The notes under the pieces: generated by a model
The model's input: the letters and a program-made list of their open reading frames with translations, nothing else
Told to the model about the DNA's origin: nothing
The model's database searches: none
Position numbers and translations under genes: made by a program
Assembly (NCBI RefSeq): GCF_008271805.1
Contig: NZ_VSRY01000171.1
Coordinates: 149,512 to 213,511, forward strand
Origin: Streptomyces sp. TRM49041
GTDB taxonomy: Bacteria; Actinomycetota; Actinomycetes; Streptomycetales; Streptomycetaceae
Length of the DNA stretch: 64,000 nt
Reading direction: 5' to 3'
Shown: one piece after another, positions 7,672 to 15,620 of the stretch
How positions within the stretch are numbered: the first letter of the stretch is position 1
Layout of the letters: each line of letters begins with the position of its first letter

Positions 7672-8451
7672 TCAGACCCGTTCCACCAGATCGGCGATCG
7701 AGTCGACGACCGTGGAGGGCCGGAACGGGTACCGGTCGACGTCCGCCGGGGTCGTCAGGCCGGTGAGGACCAGGAAGGTCTCCATGCCGGCCTCCAGCCC
7801 CGCCAGCACATCGGTGTCCATCCGGTCGCCGATCATGGCGCTGGTCTCGGAGTGGGCGCCGATCGCGTTGAGGCCGGTCCGCATCATCAGCGGGTTGGGC
7901 TTGCCGGCGAAGTACGGCTCCTTGCCGGTGGCCTTGGTGATCAGGGCGGCGACCGAGCCGGTGGCGGGGAGCGGGCCCTCGGTGGACGGGCCGGTCTCGT
8001 CGGGGTTGGTGCAGATGAAGCGGGCGCCGGTGTTGATGAGCCGGATCGCCTTGGTGAGGGCCTCGAAGCTGTATGTGCGGGTCTCGCCGAGGACGACGTA
8101 GTCCGGCTCATGGTCGGTCAGGACGTACCCGATGTCGTGCAGCGCGGTGGTCAGCCCGGCCTCGCCGATGACATACGCGGTGCCGCCGGGGCGCTGGGCG
8201 TCCAGGAACCGGGCGGTGGCGAGCGCGGACGTCCAGATGTTGGGGATCGGCACGTCGAGGCCCATGCGGGCCAGGCGGGCGTGGAGGTCGCGCGGCGTGT
8301 AGATGGAGTTGTTGGTGAGGACGAGGAACGGCCTCTCCATGTCCCGCAGCTTCTTGAGGAACGCGTCGGCGCCGGGGATCGGAACGCCCTCGTGGATGAG
8401 GACGCCGTCCATGTCGGTCAGCCAGGATTCGATCGGCTTGCGCTCTGCCAT
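7672..8451 (-). CDS. HAD-IIA (NagD-like) phosphatase
   Basis: A 259-residue HAD-superfamily hydrolase with the nucleophile motif LTDMDGV (Asp13, Asp15), motif II LVLTNNS, the C2a cap between motifs II and III, Lys in FAGKPNP and motif IV GDRMDTDV. This combination defines subfamily IIA, which includes NagD (nucleotide monophosphatase) and 4-nitrophenyl- or glycerol-phosphatases. The exact substrate is unknown; the protein is cytoplasmic with no signal peptide. The gene stands alone with about 115 bp to the sortase-linked pair. Confidence 0.92.
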   Translation of the reverse strand: MAERKPIESWLTDMDGVLIHEGVPIPGADAFLKKLRDMERPFLVLTNNSIYTPRDLHARLARMGLDVPIPNIWTSALATARFLDAQRPGGTAYVIGEAGLTTALHDIGYVLTDHEPDYVVLGETRTYSFEALTKAIRLINTGARFICTNPDETGPSTEGPLPATGSVAALITKATGKEPYFAGKPNPLMMRTGLNAIGAHSETSAMIGDRMDTDVLAGLEAGMETFLVLTGLTTPADVDRYPFRPSTVVDSIADLVERV

Positions 8452-8536
8452 GGGCGGGACTCCTGCCGTACAGATGACTACTGCGACTGCGTTGCTGGGG
8501 CGCCGCGACAGCGCTGTGGCGACGCCCCCAGGGTAG

Positions 8537-8790
8537 TCACGATGTTCGGATCTCGACCCCGTCGATGACCCAGTACCAGTTGTTGGAGCCGGTGTAGTGA
8601 AAGCGGAAGCTGACGGAGGAGGCCCGGGCGGGCACGTCCAGGGTCAGCGACCGGGGCTGGGCGACCACGTCGGAGGTGCAGCCGCGCACGAGGGTGGGGG
8701 TGCCGCCGTTGAAGGAGGCGAGGACCCGGGCGGTCTGGCCGGACTCCTGGCGGTGGTGGGTGGTGAAGTCCCCGTCACGTTCATCGACAG
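8537..8790 (-). pseudogene. Remnant of a secreted enzyme's C-terminal beta-sandwich domain
   Basis: The minus-strand frame ends with SLTLDVPARASSVSFRF and a GSNNWYWVIDGVEI segment. This is typical of a C-terminal jelly-roll module appended to secreted phosphoesterases and proteases. Upstream of about 8790 the frame loses any coherent sequence and no start with a ribosome site is present, so only the end of an old gene survives. Confidence 0.6.
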
Positions 8791-8829
8791 CCCGGCCGGC
8801 GCCGGGTACGCCGCGCCCAGCACAGCGGG

Positions 8830-9091
8830 ACCTCCTCGGGCTGGTGGCAGTCACCGCGCCGGCCGCCGCGCTGCACCCGGTCGAGTGCGAGTCCGGGACA
8901 TGGTCGCCGCTGCTCGTCAGCCGACCCGGACGGGGCAGGCTGATCGCGGTGAAGACGACCCTGGACCAGGGAGCCGACCTTCTCGGCTGGGGTGCCGGGC
9001 CTGGAGGGACTGCTCGCGCTCGCCGCCGTCCACCTCGGTGTGCTCGCGCTCGCGAGCGGAGGCGACCGTCTGCTCCGTACCGCCGAGTGAG
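8830..9091 (+). pseudogene. Frameshifted remnant of a membrane protein C-terminus
   Basis: One + frame reads LLGLVAVTAPAAALHPVECE up to about 9000. A second frame then reads GLEGLLALAAVHLGVLALAS and reaches a TGA at 9089-9091. Together they look like the last part of an integral membrane protein broken by a frameshift. No start is recognisable. It lies back-to-back with the remnant at 8537, pointing to a deletion scar between two former genes. Confidence 0.45.
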
Positions 9092-9107
9092 ACCGGGCCC
9101 GTGAGGC

Positions 9108-9929
9108 TCAGGGGCGGCGGCGAAGTCTGCGGGTCAGGAGGAGGGCGGCCGCGCCGACGGCGAGGGAGGCTCCGGCGGCCGCGGTCAGCGGCACGATGTT
9201 GGCGGCGGCGCGGCGGCCCGTGCTGGCCAGTTCTTCGGGGAAGATGCCGGGCGGGGTCGGGGGAGGAGTCGGGGGCGTGGGCGTGGGCGTGAGCGGGGTC
9301 GGGTTCGGGGTCGGGGGGACGTCGGGGACCGCCAGGGCGAAGCGGTAGGCGGCGGACTCGCCCACCCAGTCGCCGTCGTCGCCCCTGCGCTGGACGATCG
9401 CCGCTCTGGCGGTGACCTCGTCGGGGCGGGCGGCCGCGGTGAAACCCAGGCTGACGGGGACGGGGACGGTTCCGCGCGCGGGGACCGTGAAGCCGGCGAA
9501 AGCGTTGTCGGTGTCGTCGTCGAGTACGCCGACGAGCTCGTTCTGGTCGGTGTGCTCGATCCGGACCGGGCGGTGACCGGCTCCGGCCGTGGTGGAGAAG
9601 TTCAGGCGGACCTGGGCGGGGGTCAGGGTGCCCGCTCGGTCCGTCAGGACGATCACCGGATGGATGTTGCGGCAGGGTTGTGCGGTGGTGTTCGTCAGTT
9701 CGACGTGCCAGACCTGGGGGGCCGCCCCGGGGCGGTAGGTCGCCGGGCCGCCCTTGATGCGGGTGCGGATCGGGAAGGCGGCGGCCTTCGTGTCGCCGCA
9801 GGTGGGTTCACGGCCCGCGACCGTCACGTCGTGGGGCCGGGCTGCATGCGCCAGGGCCGGTGCCATGACGACCACCAGGGTCGAGACTGCTGCTCCGGCG
9901 GCCAGGGCGGCGGTGCTGCGCAGTCGCAT
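9108..9929 (-). CDS. Cell-wall-anchored surface protein with LAXTG sorting signal
   Basis: A 273-residue protein with a signal peptide (1-29, ending ALAHA), an extracellular beta-rich domain (about 30-205), a Pro/Thr spacer (about 207-230) and a C-terminal sorting signal: LASTG, a hydrophobic helix and RRLRRRP. LAXTG is the motif preferred by class E sortases of Streptomyces, and a class E sortase gene lies at 14792. The ectodomain has conserved-looking TNTTAQPC and VPVSLGFTA segments but no enzyme motif I recognise. Likely a wall-linked structural or adhesive protein. Confidence 0.82.
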   Translation of the reverse strand: MRLRSTAALAAGAAVSTLVVVMAPALAHAARPHDVTVAGREPTCGDTKAAAFPIRTRIKGGPATYRPGAAPQVWHVELTNTTAQPCRNIHPVIVLTDRAGTLTPAQVRLNFSTTAGAGHRPVRIEHTDQNELVGVLDDDTDNAFAGFTVPARGTVPVPVSLGFTAAARPDEVTARAAIVQRRGDDGDWVGESAAYRFALAVPDVPPTPNPTPLTPTPTPPTPPPTPPGIFPEELASTGRRAAANIVPLTAAAGASLAVGAAALLLTRRLRRRP

Positions 9930-10077
9930 GGGGATGGCCTTTGCTGCTCGCCGTCGGTCGTCTCCGTCTTCTCAGATGTCCCACGCGGTACGGGGCGCCG
10001 CCCCGGCCCGGCGGTCGATTGCGCCCGATCAGCGCAATGGGCGCCTCCCCCAGCGGTCCAGTCCCCGGTCCGGCCCC

Positions 10078-10119
10078 TAGTCCCGGTCCGCTCCCGCCTA
10101 GTCCCGGTCCGCTCCCGCC
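10078..10119. repeat. Two perfect 21-bp tandem units
   Basis: Two identical 21-bp units (TAGTCCCGGTCCGCTCCCGCC) stand directly side by side, preceded by a degenerate third copy. They lie 10 bp beyond the stop of the ROK regulator, in the 199-bp gap between that gene and the surface protein. Confidence 0.8.
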
Positions 10120-10128
10120 CCGAGCCCC

Positions 10129-11211
10129 TCAGCGCCCGAAGAGCGGCGCGAGCACCAGATGCGCGGCGCCCTCCGCGACCAGGTGCGGGGAGCCCGTCGC
10201 CAGAGCCACCGGCACCGCGGGCTCGCCCGCGCGGTGGGCGCGGGCCGCGAGGGCGGCGCCCACGCCCCGTACGAACGGCTCCGGCGCCGCCGCGACGGCC
10301 CGGCCGCCCAGCAGGACGCGGTCGATGTCCAGGAGGCCGGCGAGGTTCGCGGCGCCAACGCCCAGGACCCTGGCCGCCTCCTCCAGGTCGCCGCGGGCCA
10401 GGGCGGCCAGGCACAGGGCCTCCAGGCAGCCGCGCGCCCCGCACCCGCACGGCACGCCGTCGAGCTGGACCGTCTGGTGCCCGAACTCGCCCGCGCCGGT
10501 CCGCGCGCCCCGGTGGAGGCCGCCGCCCAGGACCAGCCCGGCGCCCAGGCCCGTACCCACGTGGACGTACGCGAACGACGGCCCGGGCGGCACCGGGTCC
10601 CCGCCCCTCAGCGCCAGGGCCAGCGCCGCCGCGTTCGTGTCCTTGTCGAGGGCGACCGGCAGGTCGTCGCCCGGCTCCTCGGACAGTGCGTCCCGCAGCG
10701 CGTCGCGCAGTGGGAAGCCGTCCCACGCCGGGAAGCCCGTCACCCGGTGGGTCACCCCCGTGGTGTGGTCGAGCGGCCCCGGCATGGCCACGCCGACGCC
10801 CATGAGCGTGCCGTCCCGCCGCAGCGCGGCCACCTCCGTCGCGGCCACCCCCAGGACCTCGTCGGTGCCCGCGCCCAGATCCAGCGGGCGGGTGCGCGCG
10901 GCGACGGTGACGCCCGCGAGGTCGACGAGAACCGCGGTCAGCTCGTCCCGGTCCAGATGCAGGCCCACGGCATGGGCGGCGCCCGGGACCAGGCGCAGGA
11001 GGGTGCGCGGCTTGCCGCCCGTGGACGCGCCGCGCCCGGCGTCGGCGGCGAGGCCCTCGTCCCGCAGCCGGGCGGTGATCTTGCTGACGGCCTGCGGGGT
11101 GAGCCCGGTGCGCTCGGCGAGCTCCAGTCGGCTGACCCCGTCCTCGCCGGCGGCGCGCAGCAGGCCGAGTACGAGCGCGGTGTTGTGGCTGCGGAGGCCG
11201 GAGAGGTTCAC
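10129..11211 (-). CDS. ROK-family transcriptional repressor
   Basis: A 360-residue protein with an N-terminal winged helix-turn-helix (about 1-70; VSRLELAERTGLTPQAVSKI) and a ROK sugar-kinase-like domain. It has the VGLHLDRDELTAVLVD phosphate-1-type strand, HVGTGLGAGLVLGGGLHRG and the zinc site CGCGARGCLEAL. The GTG at 11211 (VNLSGLRSHN) is the likely start, because upstream codons run through a palindromic operator. ROK repressors release DNA on binding a sugar or sugar phosphate. It is divergent from a Gfo/Idh/MocA oxidoreductase, its probable target. Confidence 0.88.
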   Translation of the reverse strand: MNLSGLRSHNTALVLGLLRAAGEDGVSRLELAERTGLTPQAVSKITARLRDEGLAADAGRGASTGGKPRTLLRLVPGAAHAVGLHLDRDELTAVLVDLAGVTVAARTRPLDLGAGTDEVLGVAATEVAALRRDGTLMGVGVAMPGPLDHTTGVTHRVTGFPAWDGFPLRDALRDALSEEPGDDLPVALDKDTNAAALALALRGGDPVPPGPSFAYVHVGTGLGAGLVLGGGLHRGARTGAGEFGHQTVQLDGVPCGCGARGCLEALCLAALARGDLEEAARVLGVGAANLAGLLDIDRVLLGGRAVAAAPEPFVRGVGAALAARAHRAGEPAVPVALATGSPHLVAEGAAHLVLAPLFGR

Positions 11212-11243
11212 GCCCGCATTCTGGCGGCGAGGCTTGCGGTAAC

Positions 11244-11256
11244 GCAACAGCGTTGC
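11244..11256. promoter_or_regulatory. Palindromic operator between ROK repressor and oxidoreductase
   Basis: GCAAC-AGC-GTTGC, flanked by AAC and TTAAG, lies in the 59-bp divergent gap, 32 bp upstream of the GTG start of the repressor and 14 bp before the oxidoreductase ATG. It is the obvious site for autoregulation and control of the divergent gene by the ROK protein. Direct evidence is only the symmetry and location. Confidence 0.6.
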
Positions 11257-11270
11257 TTAAGTAGCTCGAC

Positions 11271-12440
11271 ATGACCACTCGCTCTGACTCCCCGGACACC
11301 CCGGACACCCCTGGCTCGGCCGGCTCCGCCGGCTCCCCTGGCTCCCCTGGCGCCCCCGGCTCCGTCGGCTCCGTCGGCTCTCTGCGTGTCGGACTCGTCG
11401 GCTACGGCCTGGCCGGGTCCGTCTTCCACGCCCCGCTGATCGCCGCGACCGAGGGCATGGTGCTCGACACGGTCGTCACGGCGAACGAGGAGCGGCGGCG
11501 GCAGGCCCGCGCCGAGTTCCCGGACGTACACCTCGCCGCGTCCACGGAGGAGCTCTGGTCACGGGCGGACGAGCTGGACCTGGTCGTCGTCGCGTCCCCG
11601 AACAAGACGCACGTCCCGTTCGCGACGGCCGCCCTGAAGGCCGGTCTGCCGGTCGTGGTCGACAAGCCGGTGGCGGGTACGGCGGCCGAGGCGCGTGCGC
11701 TCGCGACCCTGGCGGAGGAGCGGGGCCTGCTGTTCTCCGTGTTCCAGAACCGCCGCTGGGACAACGACTTCCTGACGCTGAGCGCACTGCTCCGCGCCGG
11801 TGAACTGGGCGACGTACAGCGCTTCGAGTCCCGGTTCGAGCGGTGGCGGCCGCTGCCGAAGGGCGGCTGGCGGGAGTCGGGCGCGCCGGAGGAGATCGGC
11901 GGGCTGCTGTACGACCTGGGCAGCCATCTCGTGGACCAGGCGCTGGTGCTGTTCGGCCCGGCGGTGCGGGTGTACGCGGAGTCGGACGTACGGCGGCCGG
12001 GCGCGGCGGCGGACGACGACACGTTCATCGCGGTGACGCACGCGAGCGGGGTGCGGTCCCATCTGTACGTGAGCGCGACGGCGGCGCAGTTGGGGCCGCG
12101 GTACCGGGTGCTGGGGTCGCGGGGCGGGTTCGTGAAGTACGGCCTCGACCCGCAGGAGGGCGCCCTGCGGGAGGGTGCCCGGCCGTCCGCCGGCCAGGAC
12201 TGGGGCGTGGAGCCCGAGTCGCTGTGGGGGCGGATCGGCGCGGGCGAGTCGCCGGTGACGGGCGGCGGACGGCCGGTGCGCACGGTGCCGGGCGACTACC
12301 CGGCGTACTACGCGGCCGTCGCGGCCGCCCTGCGGGACGGTACGGCCCCGCCGGTCACGGCCGAGGAGGCCGCGGCGGCGCTGGACGTACTGGAGGCGGC
12401 GCGGCGGTCGGCGCGGGAGGGTGTGACGGTGACGCTGTGA
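11271..12440 (+). CDS. Gfo/Idh/MocA-family oxidoreductase
   Basis: A 389-residue NAD(P)-dependent dehydrogenase. After an unusual Pro/Gly/Ser/Ala/Val repeat tail (residues 6-36), the Rossmann motif RVGLVGYGLAGS begins near 38. VVASPNKTHVPFATAALKAG and VVDKPVAG contain the family's EKP-like lysine in DKP form. The C-terminal substrate domain has GGLLYDLGSHLVDQAL, with the catalytic-type D-x-x-x-H. Such enzymes oxidise sugars, inositols or their derivatives. Control by the divergent ROK regulator supports a sugar-related substrate. Confidence 0.9.
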   Translation: MTTRSDSPDTPDTPGSAGSAGSPGSPGAPGSVGSVGSLRVGLVGYGLAGSVFHAPLIAATEGMVLDTVVTANEERRRQARAEFPDVHLAASTEELWSRADELDLVVVASPNKTHVPFATAALKAGLPVVVDKPVAGTAAEARALATLAEERGLLFSVFQNRRWDNDFLTLSALLRAGELGDVQRFESRFERWRPLPKGGWRESGAPEEIGGLLYDLGSHLVDQALVLFGPAVRVYAESDVRRPGAAADDDTFIAVTHASGVRSHLYVSATAAQLGPRYRVLGSRGGFVKYGLDPQEGALREGARPSAGQDWGVEPESLWGRIGAGESPVTGGGRPVRTVPGDYPAYYAAVAAALRDGTAPPVTAEEAAAALDVLEAARRSAREGVTVTL

Positions 12441-12490
12441 CGGCCCGGGAGGTGGACGACGGTACCCGCCTCCCGGTGCGAGGCACCGAC

Positions 12491-12593
12491 GCCCTGACGC
12501 CCACCGGCCATCGCACCGGGAGGGGGCGGCGAAGCCCTTGCGCCCGCCGGCCCCGCACCAGGAGGGGCGGCGAAGCCCTGACGCCCGCCGGCC
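12491..12593. repeat. Imperfect 40-bp direct repeats
   Basis: Two copies of a 39-40 bp unit (12513-12552 and 12555-12593) share GGGGCGGCGAAGCCCT and CGCCCGCCGGCC blocks. A half unit (GCCCTGACGCCCACCGGCC) precedes them. They fill the gap between the convergent oxidoreductase and FAH-hydrolase genes and could fold into stem-loops that stop transcription from either side. Confidence 0.65.
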
Positions 12594-12614
12594 GCCTCCC
12601 CGCCCCTGGTACCC

Positions 12615-13475
12615 CTACGCGTCCGCGAACTCCTGCCGCTGCCGCCCGAGCCCCTCGATCTCCAGCTCCACCACGTCCCCGGCCCGCAGGTACGGCTTCG
12701 GCTCCGGCCGACCCATGGCGACGCCGGCGGGCGTACCGGTGCTGATGACGTCACCCGGGTACAGCGTCATGAACCGGCTGACGTACCGCACGACTTCCGC
12801 GACCGGGAAGATCTGGTCGGCGGTCGTCCCGTCCTGCTTCAGCTCGCCGTTCACCCAGAGCCGGAGCTGCAGGTTCTGCGGGTCGGGGATCTCGTCGGCG
12901 GTGACGAGCCAGGGGCCGAGGGGGTTGAACGTCTCGCAGTTCTTGCCCTTGTCCCAGGTGCCGCCGCGCTCGATCTGGAACTCCCGCTCGGACACGTCGT
13001 GGCCGACCGCGTACCCGGCGACATGCGCCAGGGCGTCCTCCGCCGAGTCCAGATAGCGGGCGGTACGTCCGATGACTACGGCGAGTTCCACCTCCCAGTC
13101 CGTCTTGCGGCTGCCGCGCGGGACGAGGACCGGGTCGTCCGGCCCGACGACCGTGTCCGCCGCCTTCAGGAAGACGACAGGCTCGGTGGGCGGCTCGGCA
13201 CCCGTCTCGCGCGCGTGGTCGTGGTAGTTCAGCCCGATGCACACGACCTTGCCGACGCGGGCGACCGGTGGGCCGATCCGGAGCCCCGCGGCGTCGTCCG
13301 GCACGGGCAGGACGCCCGCACCGGCGGCGGCCCGGACGCGGTCGAGCGCGGCCGCGTCGGAGAGCAGGGCCGCGTCGACGTCCGCGACGAGTCCGGAGAG
13401 GTCGCGCAGGATGCCGTCCTGGTCGAGCAGTGCGGGCCGTTCGGCGCCCGCCGGGCCGACACGCAACAGCTTCAT
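12615..13475 (-). CDS. Fumarylacetoacetate hydrolase (FAH) family protein
   Basis: A 286-residue enzyme beginning MKLLRVG at 13475 with AGGGAG 8 nt upstream. It carries the FAH C-terminal fold: CIGLNYHDHARE, TDWEVELAVVIG with the metal-binding Glu residues, AGYAVGHDVSEREFQ, KNCETFNPLGPW and VISTGTPAGVAMG. These are hallmarks of the 2-keto-acid hydrolase/isomerase branch (5-carboxymethyl-2-hydroxymuconate isomerase, 2,4-diketo-3-deoxy-fuconate hydrolase, oxaloacetate decarboxylase). The exact substrate is unknown. Proximity to the sugar-type oxidoreductase hints at a deoxy-sugar acid pathway. Confidence 0.88.
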   Translation of the reverse strand: MKLLRVGPAGAERPALLDQDGILRDLSGLVADVDAALLSDAAALDRVRAAAGAGVLPVPDDAAGLRIGPPVARVGKVVCIGLNYHDHARETGAEPPTEPVVFLKAADTVVGPDDPVLVPRGSRKTDWEVELAVVIGRTARYLDSAEDALAHVAGYAVGHDVSEREFQIERGGTWDKGKNCETFNPLGPWLVTADEIPDPQNLQLRLWVNGELKQDGTTADQIFPVAEVVRYVSRFMTLYPGDVISTGTPAGVAMGRPEPKPYLRAGDVVELEIEGLGRQRQEFADA

Positions 13476-13578
13476 GGTCTGTCTCCCTGTGGTCGAGGTG
13501 AGCCCCGGCCGATGGAGTGCGGCCATCGTCAGGATTGGCTGATCCTCCAAGAGGTCGGATCACTCCGCAAGACCGTGT

Positions 13579-14403
13579 TCACGTACTGGACCGAAGGCGG
13601 CCGGACCGACCGGAAGAGCGTCGCGCCGAGTCCGACGGCCTCGCCGGCTTCACAGGGTCCGTCGGGCCCGACGGGTCCGTCGGGCCCGACGAGGACCCCG
13701 GCCGGTACAGCACGGCCCGCTCCCCAGCACTCCATGTCGTACTGGTCACGACGTACAGCGCGGCGGCCAGCGGCACGACGGCGACGGTCACGAGCGTCCC
13801 GAACGACAGCAGCGGCATCACCTTGACCATCGCCCCCATCCCCGGCACACCGTCACCCGCCTCGACGGCACCCATCTGCTCCTTGGTGCGCCGGTACGTA
13901 TAGGTGGCGACGCCGGCGACGAGCCCGAACAGCGCCAGGTAGACCAGGCCGGACGGCCCGAGCACCCCGCCGTGCGCGAGGGCGTCGGTCCAGCGCCCGC
14001 CGAGGGGCGCGGCGAAGAGCGAGTACCCGGCGAGCTCGGTCCGGGAGAAGAGGTGGTACAGGAGGAAGAACACCGGAATCTGAAGCAGCCCGGGCAGGCT
14101 CCCGGCCAGCGGCGAGACTTTCTCGCGCGCGTGCAGGTCCAGTACGGCCCGCTGCAGCCGCTCCGGATCCTTGGCGTACTTCTTCCGCACCGCGGCGACC
14201 TGCGGGGCGAGCCGCGTACGGGCCCGCTGCCCGCGCGCCGCGGCGAGGGAGAGCGGAAGGAGGGCGGTGCGTACGAGGAGGGTGATGAGGACGATCGCGG
14301 CGGGCGCGGAGATCAGCGCGGAAAGCCACTCGAGAAAAGCCACAAAGACAGACAAAGCAAACCCCACGGGTCCAGTCGTGCCGACGAAGAAGACAGAGGA
14401 CAT
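13579..14403 (-). CDS. YidC/Oxa1-family membrane insertase paralogue
   Basis: A 274-residue membrane protein with about five hydrophobic segments. It has the YidC signature of an inner-leaflet Arg (LLVRTALLPLSLAAARGQRARTRLAPQ), the KYAKDPERLQRAVLDLHARE coiled hairpin and the SLPGLLQIPVFFLLYHLF segment. It lacks the large periplasmic domain, as in Gram-positive YidC. The Ser/Pro/Arg C-terminal tail with SGPTDP repeats is extra. It inserts proteins into the membrane with or without SecYEG. It lies outside the rpmH-rnpA-yidC origin cluster, so it is a secondary copy. The DUF6412 gene 47 bp upstream is a usual neighbour. Confidence 0.9.
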   Translation of the reverse strand: MSSVFFVGTTGPVGFALSVFVAFLEWLSALISAPAAIVLITLLVRTALLPLSLAAARGQRARTRLAPQVAAVRKKYAKDPERLQRAVLDLHAREKVSPLAGSLPGLLQIPVFFLLYHLFSRTELAGYSLFAAPLGGRWTDALAHGGVLGPSGLVYLALFGLVAGVATYTYRRTKEQMGAVEAGDGVPGMGAMVKVMPLLSFGTLVTVAVVPLAAALYVVTSTTWSAGERAVLYRPGSSSGPTDPSGPTDPVKPARPSDSARRSSGRSGRLRSST

Positions 14404-14450
14404 GCGGAACGGCAGGACGACGGAACGCGCGAAGGGAGCCTTCTCGGCTG

Positions 14451-14738
14451 TTACGCGACCGCCGCCGGGAGGCGGCGGCCGGGCGCCCGGGGCCGTGGGC
14501 GCCCCGAGGCGTCGGGGTCGCGCTGCGGCAGGAAGGCGGTACGCCGGTCACGGTCGCGGAGGGCGGTGCGCACCCGGGTGGGCGGCACGGCGGGCGCGCT
14601 GCGGCCGCCGATGACGGCGCAGGTGACGAGCGCGGCGGCGGCCAGCGCGACGGCGGAGAGGGGGGACAGCGGTGAACCGTCCACGAGCAGGACGGCGGCG
14701 AGGAGCACGGGCAGCAGCCGCAGGAGGACCCCGTACAC
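14451..14738 (-). CDS. DUF6412 small membrane protein
   Basis: A 95-residue protein with two closely spaced hydrophobic segments (about 4-20 and 25-45) and a polar tail containing RTALRDRDRRTAFLPQRDPD and PGRPRPRAPG, features of the Streptomyces DUF6412 family. The GTG at 14738 is chosen because GGGGAGG lies 6 nt before it; the frame continues to 14795 without such a site. It precedes the YidC paralogue, with which it may be co-transcribed. Function unknown. Confidence 0.75.
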   Translation of the reverse strand: MYGVLLRLLPVLLAAVLLVDGSPLSPLSAVALAAAALVTCAVIGGRSAPAVPPTRVRTALRDRDRRTAFLPQRDPDASGRPRPRAPGRRLPAAVA

Positions 14739-14791
14739 GCTGCCTCCCCTCTCCCTCGACACGACTGTTCTCCCCGTCACCGTACAGGAGT

Positions 14792-15553
14792 TCACCGCGC
14801 GCGTGACCGGGCGAGCACGCCCCAGACGATGAGCCGGTGGGTGGCCCGGTACTCGGGGGTGCAGGTGGTGAGGGTCAGATAGCGGCCAGGGCGCTCGTAC
14901 CCGTACGCGGGGTGCACGAGGCTCCGCGGTACGGGCGCGATGACGCCCACGTCGCGGGGCGAGGTCCGCGGCAGCACGGTGTCGACGACATACGTATGGA
15001 CGGCGTCCCGGGTCTCCACGAGGACCTCGTCGCCCTCACGGAGCCGGTCGAGGCGGCGGAAGGGCTCGCCGTGGGAGTTGCGGTGGCCGGCGACGGCGAA
15101 GTTGCCGGGGCGGCCGGGTTCGGCGGTGCCGGGGTAGTGGCCGGCGAAGCCCTTGTCGAGGACGGTGCGCCGGGAGGTGCCGTGGGCGACGGGGACGGTG
15201 AGGCGGAGGGAGGGGACGCGGAGGAGGGCGTAGGCGGTGCGGGGTGGTGCGGTGCCGGCGCGGGCGTCGCCGGTGGGAGGGTGGGAGCGTGCGGCGGCGG
15301 AAGGCGACGGCGAAGCGCCCGCGGCGGAATCGCGTCCCCCCTCGCCCGAGCCCTCGCCCGTTCCCTCCCGCTCCCCCTCCCCTTCCCACTCCCGCTGGAG
15401 AAGCTGTACGTGCCGCTGGGCACCGGCCCGGGCCTGGTGGTTGGTCCACCACAACTGGTGGACGACGAGGAGCAGCACGACCACCCCGACGGTGACGAGC
15501 GCCTCGCCACAGCCCCACCACGCCCTCGCGAACACCACCCGCCTCCGTGACAC
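14792..15553 (-). CDS. Class E sortase
   Basis: A 253-residue sortase with an N-terminal membrane segment (about 16-33), a long charged Glu/Gly linker and the catalytic barrel. His157 (FAVAGHRNSHGEPF), Cys231 (LTLTTCTPEYRATHR) and Arg237 are in place, with the TTCTP pattern typical of class E (SrtE). SrtE enzymes join LAXTG proteins such as chaplins to the wall; the LASTG protein at 9108 is a candidate local substrate. The start is uncertain: a GTG at 15553 is used here, leaving a 67-bp divergent gap to the SEC-C gene. Confidence 0.88.
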   Translation of the reverse strand: MSRRRVVFARAWWGCGEALVTVGVVVLLLVVHQLWWTNHQARAGAQRHVQLLQREWEGEGEREGTGEGSGEGGRDSAAGASPSPSAAARSHPPTGDARAGTAPPRTAYALLRVPSLRLTVPVAHGTSRRTVLDKGFAGHYPGTAEPGRPGNFAVAGHRNSHGEPFRRLDRLREGDEVLVETRDAVHTYVVDTVLPRTSPRDVGVIAPVPRSLVHPAYGYERPGRYLTLTTCTPEYRATHRLIVWGVLARSRAR

Positions 15554-15596
15554 CCGCGCACCATAGGTGGTCCGTCCACAACCCACCAGAGCACTG

Positions 15597-15612
15597 CCGT
15601 ACAGCAGTACGG
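15597..15612. promoter_or_regulatory. Inverted repeat in the sortase/SEC-C divergent promoter
   Basis: CCGTAC-AGCA-GTACGG is a perfect 6-bp inverted repeat 8 bp upstream of the SEC-C start codon and within the divergent gap. It could be an operator or, in the mRNA, a hairpin covering the ribosome-binding region. No known regulator motif is matched. Confidence 0.35.
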
Positions 15613-15620
15613 TGGTGACC

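Noticed and set aside
10030..10805. Long plus-strand frames over the ROK gene
   Set aside because: Arg/Pro/Gly-rich shadows with no domain content; the minus-strand ROK protein is unmistakable.
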